DNA from: Deltaproteobacteria bacterium
Lineage (GTDB): Bacteria > Lernaellota > Lernaellaia > JACKCT01
Reading direction: 5' to 3'
Assembly: GCA_027493875.1 (NCBI GenBank)
Contig: JAOSJX010000001.1
Span: forward strand, 485,263 to 549,262
Length of the DNA: 64,000 nt
Of this stretch, positions 1-8,174 are shown piece after piece. The first letter of the stretch is position 1. Each line of letters starts with the position of its first letter. The notes under the pieces are model-generated. The model searched no databases and had not been told where the DNA came from. It worked only from the letters and a program-made list of their open reading frames with translations. Made by a program: the position numbers and the translations under genes.

Positions 1-1225
1 CGAGCGTGGCGAGCATGCCGGCGACGCCGGAATACCCGAGAAGAATGAGAACGCCCGCCGTCACGAGAATCGTACAGATCGTCATGCCGGAGACCGGGCT
101 GTTGCTCGATCCGACGAGCCCCGCGATGTACGACGCGACCGCGACGAAGAAGAACGAGAGGATGAACATCAAAACGGTCGTCACGCCCGTTTCGAAAACG
201 TTGCCCGTCATCAGAAAATAAATAGCCGCCACGAGCGCCACCGAAAGCAGAATCAAAATGCTCAGATGTTTTCCCTGGATGTTTTGTTCGGTGCGCGGTT
301 CGTCGGCCGCGGGTTGGGTGCTTTTCGCCTTGAGCCCCTGAACGGCGTATACAATACCCGCCATGATGCCCTTGCGGACTTTGACGATGGACCACAGGCC
401 GCCGACGATCATGGCGCCGATGCCGAAGAAGCGGACCTTGGTGTCCCAAACGGACCAGACCACGTCGATGGCATGGCCGCCGGAAAAATCCGCGTTCCAC
501 GCGAGGACGGGAATCGCCGCGAACCAGGCGATGGCGCCGCCGAGAAAAACAAGCAGCGAGATTTCCCACCCGACGATGAGGCCGACCGCGGCGAGCATCG
601 GCGAGACGTCGGTGCCGCCGCCGAGGGCCGTTTTGCTCACGCGGAACGCGCCTTCGACCGTGCCTTTGAAAAACCCGAAGAGGTTGATGCAGACCTTGAA
701 CAGGCCGCCGAGTCCCATGGCGAGAAAGATGCCTTTGAGATCGGAGCCGCCCTTGTCTCCGGCGATCAGCACTTCGCCGCAGGCGACGCCTTCCGGGTAT
801 TTCAGTTCGTCGTTTTCCACGACGAGCGAGCGGCGCAACGGAATCATCATCAGCACGCCGAGCATGCCGCCCGAGATCGCGATGAGCGTCGTTTCGAAAT
901 AGCTGAAGGTTTCCCAGATACCGAGAAGCACAATCGCGGGGACCGTGAAGATGATGCCGGCCGCGAGGCTTTCACCCGTGGAGGCGACCGTCTGCACGAT
1001 GTTGTTTTCCAAAATCGTGCCGCGCCGAAATATCCCGCGCAGGATCGCCATGGAAATGACCGCCGCGGGAATGGAGGCGCTGACCGTCATCCCCGCGTAC
1101 AAGCCGACGTAAACGTTGGCGGCCGAGAGAACGAGCGCGAGCAGCACGCCGAGAATCAGCGCGCGTCCGGTGCTTTCCGCGACCTCTTGCTCCGCCGCGA
1201 CGTAGGGCTTGAAGGGCTCCGACAT
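1..1225 (-). CDS. OPT family oligopeptide transporter, partial (C-terminus beyond window)
   Basis: The frame is open from an ATG at 1225 to the window edge, about 408 residues, so the C-terminus is missing. The protein starts MSEPFKPYVAAEQEVAES and is mostly hydrophobic membrane segments. It carries family hallmarks: NVYVGLYAGMTVSASIP near residue 40, YPEGVACGEVL near 150, and GSSNSPVSGMT near 380. OPT proteins are inner-membrane secondary carriers for short peptides or metal chelates; the substrate here cannot be read. A GAGG-like ribosome site lies just upstream of the ATG. The frame appears uninterrupted, unlike many neighbours. Family call is firm, substrate unknown. Confidence 0.88.
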   Translation of the reverse strand, partial: MSEPFKPYVAAEQEVAESTGRALILGVLLALVLSAANVYVGLYAGMTVSASIPAAVISMAILRGIFRRGTILENNIVQTVASTGESLAAGIIFTVPAIVLLGIWETFSYFETTLIAISGGMLGVLMMIPLRRSLVVENDELKYPEGVACGEVLIAGDKGGSDLKGIFLAMGLGGLFKVCINLFGFFKGTVEGAFRVSKTALGGGTDVSPMLAAVGLIVGWEISLLVFLGGAIAWFAAIPVLAWNADFSGGHAIDVVWSVWDTKVRFFGIGAMIVGGLWSIVKVRKGIMAGIVYAVQGLKAKSTQPAADEPRTEQNIQGKHLSILILLSVALVAAIYFLMTGNVFETGVTTVLMFILSFFFVAVASYIAGLVGSSNSPVSGMTICTILVTAGVLILLGYSGVAGMLATL

Positions 1226-1363
1226 GGGCAACCTCATGGCGATGGATGATGGAAAGACGGTCCCCGGTTTAATATCAGATGCGCGCGTCACGGAAAAGGC
1301 CCGTCCGGCTTGACGGTTTCGCGCGGCTTGGCTACCAAAGACCGTTCAACCTGGAGGACCGCC

Positions 1364-1906
1364 ATGAATGCCGCCGCCGACCTGAATCACGTGACCGTTA
1401 AGCTGCCGAGCGGCGAAACGAGGGAACTCGGAACGTTCTGGAAAGAGCGGCCCGTCGTGCTTTCCTTCGTGCGGCACCTCGGATGCATCTTCTGCCGCAA
1501 GGAAGTCACGCAGCTTCGCAAGCGCCTTCCGGAGATTCGCGGGAAAGGCGCGGAGCTGGTCGTTGTCGGCACCGGCACGCCGGCTCAGGCGGCGCGGTTC
1601 GCCAAAGAGTACGGCGGCGATTTTTCCCGTCGTGGCCGATCCCGGCCGCCGATCGTACCAAGCCGTCGGATTCAAGCGCGGCGTGTTCGCCACATTCTCT
1701 CCCGTCGCGGTGCCGGATCTCCTCGGTGCGGTCGCGTCCGGCCTCCGCCAGGACGCACGCAAGGCGACCCCATCCAACTCGGCGGCATGTTCGTGATCAC
1801 GCCGGACCAGCGCGTTTTGTTCGAACACATGGCGCGCAACTCCGCCGACCTCGCCGACATCGACAAAGCGCTCGCCTCGTTGGACAACGGGGCGGCCGCG
1901 AAGTGA
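1364..1906 (+). CDS. Peroxiredoxin-like protein (AhpC/TSA, PRXL2 type), two compensating frameshifts
   Basis: This is a thioredoxin-fold redox protein of about 180 residues, presumably reducing peroxides or disulfides in the cytoplasm. The ATG at 1364 follows a GGAGG site and gives MNAAADLNHVTVKLPSGE. A CxxC active-site motif sits in RHLGCIFCRKEV, and VVVGTGTPAQAARFAKEYGGD follows as in PRXL2/AhpC-like proteins. From about 1622 (T run) to about 1765 the conserved sequence FPVVADPGRRSYQAVGFKRG is in another frame; it then returns for GGMFVITPDQRVLFEHMA. Two opposite one-base indels explain this. It overlaps the following SDR gene by a GTGA, so the two are probably translationally coupled. Confidence 0.8.
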   Translation: MNAAADLNHVTVKLPSGETRELGTFWKERPVVLSFVRHLGCIFCRKEVTQLRKRLPEIRGKGAELVVVGTGTPAQAARFAKEYGGDFSRRGRSRPPIVPSRRIQARRVRHILSRRGAGSPRCGRVRPPPGRTQGDPIQLGGMFVITPDQRVLFEHMARNSADLADIDKALASLDNGAAAK

Positions 1907-2682
1907 GTAACACACCCGGCCGGCGGGTTGCGCTCGTGACCGGCGGCTCGGCCGGTATCGGCAAGGCGATTGCCCTGCTTCTCGTCGAAAAGAATCATGA
2001 CATCGCCTTAGTCGCCCGCCGAGCGGAACCGCTGGACGCGTGCGCCGAAAAAATCCGTGCGAAAGGCGCGAGGGCGCTGACGCTGCCGCTGGATGTGGCG
2101 GACGACGCCGCGTTTTCCGCCGCGCTCGACCGCACGGAAAGCGAATGGGGACCGATCGACCTTTTCGTGGCGAGTGCGGGGATCGGTTACGCGACGCCGG
2201 CGACGGATTTCGACCTCGGCGCCGCGCAAGCGATCGTCGATCTCAACGTTTCCGCCTTTACGCGCAACGTGGCCGCGGTGCTTGCGCGGATGGTCGAGCG
2301 CAATCACGGCCACATCGTCGCGCTGTCGAGTCTGGCCGGATACCGCGGATTGCCGGGCAACGCCGCGTACTGCGCGTCGAAGGCGTACGTCTCCGCGTTC
2401 ATGGAAAGCGTGCGGCTCGATCTGCGCCGGACAAAGGTGAAGACGACGACGGTTCATCCGGGGTGGGTGCAGACGGAGATGATCGCGCGGAACGAAAAAA
2501 AGAAGCCGATGGTGATGCGTCCGGAGCGCGTCGCGGAACTTGTTTGGGACGCGGTGCGCGGAGGGAAAAGTTCCGTTTCGATGCCGTTTCCGCTCAACGC
2601 GTGGACCCGCATGGGGCGGCATTCTCCGAACCTTCTTTTCGATGTTTCGATGCGCGGCAAGAGGTGGCCTTTCGATGCCTGA
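1903..2682 (+). CDS. SDR family NAD(P)-dependent oxidoreductase, copy 1
   Basis: A 259-residue classical short-chain dehydrogenase. The GTG start at 1903 overlaps the previous stop (GTGA) and yields a normal N-terminus; upstream in-frame sequence is just the shifted shadow of the peroxiredoxin. The Rossmann motif TGGSAGIG is near residue 15, the catalytic Ser in VALSSLAGYRG and the YCASK Tyr/Lys pair near 155-160. VHPGWVQTEM is typical of the DltE-like SDR group. It sits directly upstream of a second close paralogue, which it overlaps by 8 bp. The substrate is unknown. Intact frame. Confidence 0.9.
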   Translation: MSNTPGRRVALVTGGSAGIGKAIALLLVEKNHDIALVARRAEPLDACAEKIRAKGARALTLPLDVADDAAFSAALDRTESEWGPIDLFVASAGIGYATPATDFDLGAAQAIVDLNVSAFTRNVAAVLARMVERNHGHIVALSSLAGYRGLPGNAAYCASKAYVSAFMESVRLDLRRTKVKTTTVHPGWVQTEMIARNEKKKPMVMRPERVAELVWDAVRGGKSSVSMPFPLNAWTRMGRHSPNLLFDVSMRGKRWPFDA

Positions 2683-3427
2683 CGCCGGAAAACCCGTTGC
2701 GCTCGTGACCGGCGGCTCGGACGGCATCGGCCGAGCGCTCGCCGTTCGGTTGGCGCGCGAGGGGTACGTCGTGGCGATCATGGGACGGCGGCCGGAACTG
2801 TTGCAGGCGGCGTGTCACGATATCGACGCGGCCGGCGGTGAAGGCGCGTCGCACGCGTTCCGCGTGGACCTGACGGACCGCGGCGCGTTTCCGAAAAAAA
2901 TCGACGATGTGGTGGAAAAGCTCGGGCGCGTCGATCTGTTCGTGGCGAATGCCGGGACCGCGGGGCCGTCCAGCGCGAGGCATTTCGACGCGCGCGAGGC
3001 GCAACGGGTGATCGACCTCAACGTGTCGGCTTTCATGGCCGGGATCGCGCACGTTTTGCCGCCGATGCTGGAGCGGCGCTCGGGGCACATCGTCGCGGTG
3101 TCGAGCCTCGCGGCGTTTCGCGGGTTGCCGAAAAGCGCGGTCTATTGCGCGACGAAGGCGTTTGTCAGCACGTTCATGGAAAGCTTCCGCGGCGACTTGA
3201 AAGGCACCGGCGTGTTTACCACGACGGTACATCCGGGTTTTGTCCGCACGGCGCTCAACGCGGGCGCGAAAAATCTTCCGTTCATCATGACGCCCGAACG
3301 GGCCGCGGACGCTATCTGGAAAGCGATCAAACGCAAAGCGCCGAACGTTGCGTTTCCGTTTCCGCTCGCCGCGCCGCTTGCGGCCGCGCGTCTTCTTCCG
3401 AACGGTTTATACGAACGGTTTTTCTAG
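2675..3427 (+). CDS. SDR family NAD(P)-dependent oxidoreductase, copy 2
   Basis: A 250-residue short-chain dehydrogenase, clearly a tandem duplicate of the preceding gene. Both share the block VIDLNVSAF, GHIVAVSSLA, RGLP, the FMES segment and TTTVHPG. It starts at ATG 2675 inside the end of copy 1. TGGSDGIG binds the nucleotide and YCATK holds the catalytic Tyr and Lys. The C-terminus differs (FPFPLAAPLAAARLLP), which suggests divergence in membrane association or substrate. Its stop codon shares a CTAG tetranucleotide with the stop of the convergent methyltransferase gene. Intact frame. Confidence 0.9.
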   Translation: MPDAGKPVALVTGGSDGIGRALAVRLAREGYVVAIMGRRPELLQAACHDIDAAGGEGASHAFRVDLTDRGAFPKKIDDVVEKLGRVDLFVANAGTAGPSSARHFDAREAQRVIDLNVSAFMAGIAHVLPPMLERRSGHIVAVSSLAAFRGLPKSAVYCATKAFVSTFMESFRGDLKGTGVFTTTVHPGFVRTALNAGAKNLPFIMTPERAADAIWKAIKRKAPNVAFPFPLAAPLAAARLLPNGLYERFF

Positions 3428-4175
3428 CCGACCCGGCCGGCGCGGACCGTCAGCGGCCACCGGATGCGGCGGACCGCGCCGGGCTCGCCCCAATGAGGCG
3501 CGGCGCGGGCGATGAGGTCGGGGACAGGGTCGAAGCCGCGGTCGCCGATGAAACGCTGCGTCGCGGACCAGGAGCGCAGGTAGCCGGCGACTTCGTCGAC
3601 CGTCCAGTTCACCGTGAGGACCGTCGGGGGATATCGATCTCACGGAAAGGAAACGGCAGCGTGCGGTAACCCTGTTCGACGTGAACGCGTTCCGGCGGCC
3701 AATAGGGCCCGACGGTTTTGTCGTAGAACTCGAAGATGATGCCGTTCAGCGGTTCGTCGTATTCCTGGAGCCCGTAGGACCACGCGGCGAAGACGCCCGC
3801 CGGGGCCAGGGCGTGTTTTACGCGCGCGTAGAAGGCGTCGCCCGCGAACCAATGAAGCGCCTGCGCGCATGTGACGAGATCGACAGCTTCCTTTTTCCAA
3901 CTCCACGTCCTCGGCGCGGGCGACGAGGTAGGTGACGCGCTCGTGCGGCCGGGCTTTGGCGATCTGCGCCGCGCTCGCGTCGTTGGCGACGACGCGCTCA
4001 AAATGTTTCGCCAGAGCGAAAGCGGCTTGGCCGTTGCCCGTGGCGACATCCCACGCAAAACGCCTCGCGGGCGCGAGGCCCGCGAGGCGCTCAAAAGCTC
4101 GTCCGGATAGCCGGGACGGTAACGCGCGTACTGATCGGCCTGCGCCGAAAAATGGTCCTTGAAACCGTCCGGCAA
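3424..4175 (-). CDS. Class I SAM-dependent methyltransferase (three frameshifts)
   Basis: Reassembled across frames the protein is about 250 residues: MPDGFKDHFSAQADQYARYRP, then DVATGNGQAA (SAM motif I), VVANDASAAQIAKA, VDLVTCAQALHWF (post-motif), and a C-terminus with WTVDEVAGYLRSWS. This matches the methyltransferase-11 type group that includes trans-aconitate methyltransferase-like enzymes; the true acceptor is unknown. The shifts fall in short homopolymers: A4 at 4092-4096, T5 at 3892-3896 and G5 at 3626-3630. Each is repaired by changing the run by one base. It is convergent with the SDR pair and the two stops overlap. Confidence 0.8.
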
Positions 4176-4186
4176 TTCTCCTCTTT

Positions 4187-5626
4187 CTACACCGCCTTCA
4201 ATTCCTCGATCACGTCCGTCAGCGCCTTCTTGGCGTCGGAGAAGAACATGAGCGAGTTGTCGGCGTCGAACAATTCGTTGCGGATGCCCGCGAATCCGGC
4301 GCCGAGACTGCGTTTGACGACCACGACGGTTCGCGCTTCGTGGACGTTGAGAATCGGCATGCCGTAGATCGGGCTGTTCTTATCGTGCAGCGCGGCGGGA
4401 TTCACGACGTCGTTGGCGCCGAGAATGATGGCCACGTCCGTCGTTTTGAACTCCGCGTTGATCTGATCCATTTCGAACAACTTGTCGTAGGGCACGTTGG
4501 CTTCGGCCAACAGGACGTTCATGTGTCCCGGCATGCGCCCGGCGACGGGATGGATGGCGTAGGAGACCTCGACGCCTTTCTTTTCGAGCATGTCGCCGAG
4601 TTCGCGGCAGGCGTGCTGCGCCTGGGCGACGGCGAGGCCGTAACCCGGCACGAAGATCACTTTCGTCGCGGCATCGAGGATCATGGCGAGTTCTTCGGGG
4701 CCCGTCGATTTGACGTTGGTGTAACCCTCTTTGCCGCCGCCGGTCGCCGCCACGGCGCCGAAACCGCCGAAGATGACGTTGGCGAGGGAACGGTTCATCG
4801 CTTTGCACATGATGTTCGTGAGGATCAGGCCGGCGGACCCGACGAGCGCGCCGCTGATGATGAGCAGGTTGTTCTGAATGACGAAGCCCGTCATCGACGC
4901 GGCGATCCCGGAATAGGAGTTGAGCAGCGAAATGACGACCGGCATGTCCGCGCCGCCGATGGCGATGACCAGCGTAATGCCCATGGCCAGCGCGATCACA
5001 GACAAAACGAGAATCGTCAGGAAGTGCACGAAGGAACCTTGCACGAGAAACGCGAGGGCCCAGCCGACGAGAATGGCTCCGAGGAACAGGGCGACGTTCA
5101 AAACGTGCCGGCCCGGCAGGAGCACCGGCTGATCCGGCACTTTTTTACCGAGGATGCTGCCTTCGAGTTTCGCGTAGGCCACGAGCGATCCGCTGAAGGT
5201 GATGCCGCCGACGAAGATCGACAGGGCGATCGTCACGGCTTGATCGGCGCCGAGCGCCACCGCGGTGGTTTCCCCGCCGTGATGCGCGATCATGTTTTCC
5301 CAGAAGAACGAAAAGCCGACCAGGAACGACGAAAGGCCGCCGAACCCGTTGAAGAGGCCGACCATCTGCGGCATCTGCGTCATCTGGACCGTCAACGCGT
5401 ACCACGCGCCGATAGCGGAGCCGACGACGATGCCGGCGATGATGAAAGGCCATTCGATCTTGCCTTGGGAAACGAGATCCATGAGCGTCGCCGCGATGGC
5501 GATGAGCATCGCCAGGGCGGCCATGCCGTTGCCCTGCGCGGACGTCTTGATTTTCGACATCCGTTTCAGTCCGAAAATGAACAGAACGGAGGCCAGCATG
5601 TAGAGAACGTGAATAAGAGTTTGCAT
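4187..5626 (-). CDS. pntB: NAD(P) transhydrogenase subunit beta
   Basis: This 479-residue protein is the membrane and NADP(H)-binding subunit of proton-translocating transhydrogenase, which makes NADPH from NADH at the cost of proton-motive force. About eight hydrophobic helices fill residues 1-275. The NADP-binding domain III carries GYGLAVAQAQ at 328-337, GANDVVNP at 403-410 and KRSLGAGFAG at 438-447, all diagnostic. Length is normal. It is last in the pntA1-pntA2-pntB operon, with an 18-bp gap from pntA2. Intact frame. Confidence 0.97.
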   Translation of the reverse strand: MQTLIHVLYMLASVLFIFGLKRMSKIKTSAQGNGMAALAMLIAIAATLMDLVSQGKIEWPFIIAGIVVGSAIGAWYALTVQMTQMPQMVGLFNGFGGLSSFLVGFSFFWENMIAHHGGETTAVALGADQAVTIALSIFVGGITFSGSLVAYAKLEGSILGKKVPDQPVLLPGRHVLNVALFLGAILVGWALAFLVQGSFVHFLTILVLSVIALAMGITLVIAIGGADMPVVISLLNSYSGIAASMTGFVIQNNLLIISGALVGSAGLILTNIMCKAMNRSLANVIFGGFGAVAATGGGKEGYTNVKSTGPEELAMILDAATKVIFVPGYGLAVAQAQHACRELGDMLEKKGVEVSYAIHPVAGRMPGHMNVLLAEANVPYDKLFEMDQINAEFKTTDVAIILGANDVVNPAALHDKNSPIYGMPILNVHEARTVVVVKRSLGAGFAGIRNELFDADNSLMFFSDAKKALTDVIEELKAV

Positions 5627-5644
5627 TGATTTTGCCCCCGCCCG

Positions 5645-5995
5645 CTAGTTCTTTTTCTTGAACATGAGCAGCATGCGGTTTGTCACAAGGAAGCCGCCCA
5701 CCACGTTGATCATCGCGAAGACCACGGCGCAGAAGCCGATGACGTTCGCCACCGCCGGCTCAAAGAACCGCGCGCAGAACAGCGCGCCCACGATCGTGAT
5801 GCCGGAGATCGCGTTCGCGCCGGACATGAGCGGCGTGTGCAGCGTCGGCGGCACTTTCGTGATGACCTCGAATCCGACGAACGTTGCCAGAACGAAGACG
5901 TAGAGCCCGATCAGGATCGGTGGAATATCCGCCCCGGCGTCCGTCGGCCCGGCCGCCAGCACGGCCTGATGAACCAACAAAAGATTGGGAAACAT
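5645..5995 (-). CDS. pntA2: NAD(P) transhydrogenase subunit alpha, membrane part
   Basis: A 116-residue membrane protein forming domain II of the alpha subunit, which bacteria such as Rhodospirillum encode separately from the soluble NAD domain. Residues 22-110 contain three or four helices with the family blocks LATFVGFEVITKVPPTLHTPLMSG and AISGITIVGA, then VGGFLVTNRML. It begins MFPNLLLVHQAVL. It lies 3 bp after pntA1 and before pntB, so the three products form one enzyme. Intact frame. Confidence 0.95.
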   Translation of the reverse strand: MFPNLLLVHQAVLAAGPTDAGADIPPILIGLYVFVLATFVGFEVITKVPPTLHTPLMSGANAISGITIVGALFCARFFEPAVANVIGFCAVVFAMINVVGGFLVTNRMLLMFKKKN

Positions 5996-5998
5996 CGC

Positions 5999-7162
<1,164 letters not shown>

Positions 7163-7382
7163 GTCGTCACAACCCCTTCGGAATGGTTTGACAGGCGCGA
7201 AAAACCGCCTGAATTTCGGCACAGACCCAGGCACGGTTTACTACCCCCACCGGGTGTTGTCAACGAGAAAACGATCAAAACTCACGCGGCTTACAGCGGC
7301 TATTTCTTGAAAATTATCAATGATTTAAGCAACATCGGCGCCGTCGTCTTGACAGCCGGCTTGCCCGTGGGATGATAAGCGA

Positions 7383-7396
7383 TTGACCTGCGTCAA
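7383..7396. promoter_or_regulatory. FNR/Crp-type palindrome upstream of EVE gene
   Basis: TTGACCTGCGTCAA is a perfect TTGAC-N4-GTCAA inverted repeat, the same half-sites as the palindrome at 16832. It lies 26 bp before the EVE start codon and about 220 bp from the divergent pntA1. Its left half could also be a -35 element (TTGACC, 17 bp before TTATCG). Binding by the Crp/Fnr regulator encoded at 16902 is inference. Confidence 0.5.
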
Positions 7397-7421
7397 ATGA
7401 GAAAATTATCGGGGGTCCGCG

Positions 7422-7838
7422 ATGAAATTCTGGCTCGTCAAACAGGAACCGACCGCGTATGCGTGGGGCGATTTCGTCCGCGACAAAAAGACGATGTGGG
7501 ACGGCGTGCGCAACTACCAGGCACGCAACAATCTCGCCGCGATGCAAAAAGGCGACCTCGCCCTTTTCTACCATTCGGTGCTCGACAAGTGCGTCGTCGG
7601 CGTGGCGCAGGTCGTGCGTGAAGCGTATCCCGATCCGACGACGCCGGACGACCGCTGGGTCGCCATCGATCTCGAGCCCGCGTTTCCGTTAAGAAATCCG
7701 GTGACGCTCGATCAGATCAAAGCGGACAAGGCGCTGGCCGACATGGCCTTTATCAAGCAGTCGCGCCTTTCGGTTTCGCCGGCCACCAAAGCCGAGTTCG
7801 ACCGCATCGTGAAGCTGGGCGGCAAGGGGAAGCTGTAA
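7422..7838 (+). CDS. EVE domain-containing protein
   Basis: A 138-residue single-domain protein of the PUA-like EVE family, whose members are thought to bind modified bases in nucleic acids. The N-terminus MKFWLVKQEPTAYAWGDF and the blocks WDGVRNYQARNNL, KGDLALFYHS and KCVVGVAQVVREAYPDPT are family hallmarks. The length matches stand-alone bacterial members. It is a single gene divergent from pntA1, with a GGGGG-rich ribosome site and an FNR-type palindrome upstream. The ligand cannot be predicted from sequence. Intact frame. Confidence 0.93.
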   Translation: MKFWLVKQEPTAYAWGDFVRDKKTMWDGVRNYQARNNLAAMQKGDLALFYHSVLDKCVVGVAQVVREAYPDPTTPDDRWVAIDLEPAFPLRNPVTLDQIKADKALADMAFIKQSRLSVSPATKAEFDRIVKLGGKGKL

Positions 7839-7855
7839 TTATCAGTGCGGCGCCC

Positions 7856-8024
7856 TCAGCCGCTCCCGCGCTTTTTTCCGGTTTCTTCGTCATCATGCAG
7901 AACGCGCATGGCCGGCGTTTTCAGGTCGTCGAACTGGCCCTTGCGCGCGGCGAGGATGAACGCGACGACGAAGCCCACCGCGAACGCCACCCCCGACGGG
8001 AACGAGGATGTAGATCACCGACAT
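7856..8024 (-). CDS. ccoS: cbb3-type oxidase assembly protein CcoS (one frameshift)
   Basis: A small membrane protein of 55 residues once a G5 run (C5 at 7990-7994 on the plus strand) is shortened by one base. It reads MSVIYILVPVGVAFAVGFVV, one transmembrane helix, followed by the CcoS signature KGQFDDLKTPAMRVLHDDE. CcoS is needed for cofactor insertion into cbb3 oxidase and normally sits next to ccoI, as here. The reading frame as given is interrupted at codon 12. A repeat-rich 150-bp gap separates it from ccoI. Confidence 0.8.
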
Positions 8025-8035
8025 TTCGGGACGAC

Positions 8036-8156
8036 ATTACCACAGAGGCGCGGAGACATAGAGGGGTTTTTGGATATTTGGAAGGTGGAATGTGGAATGT
8101 CGAGTTTCGGATTCGGGCACGGGCACGGCAACGGCAACGGCAACGGCAACGGTAAC
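8036..8156. repeat. Interspersed-repeat-like segment with (GGCAAC)n hexamer array
   Basis: Between ccoS and the end of ccoI is a non-coding patch with an ACAGAGGCGCGGAGACATAG phrase, a GGAATGTGGAATGTCGAG phrase and, at 8115-8156, seven tandem hexamers (two GGGCAC, four GGCAAC, one GGTAAC). Such phrases resemble high-copy intergenic repeats seen in several environmental bacterial genomes. It contains no convincing gene. Only this copy is visible in the window. Confidence 0.6.
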
Positions 8157-8174
8157 GATGAGGAACCAAACGAT

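Noticed and set aside
266..1249. Long plus-strand open frame rich in Arg, Asp, Glu and His
   Set aside because: It is the antisense shadow of the OPT transporter; composition is that of a GC-rich mirror frame and no domain is visible.
4340..5629. Long plus-strand frames opposite pntB and similar His/Asp/Arg-rich frames opposite ccoNO, ccoI and lepA
   Set aside because: All mirror well-identified genes and lack domains or start signals.
8115..8156. Tandem hexamers as a possible CRISPR array
   Set aside because: Units are 6 bp and contiguous, with no spacers and no cas genes.
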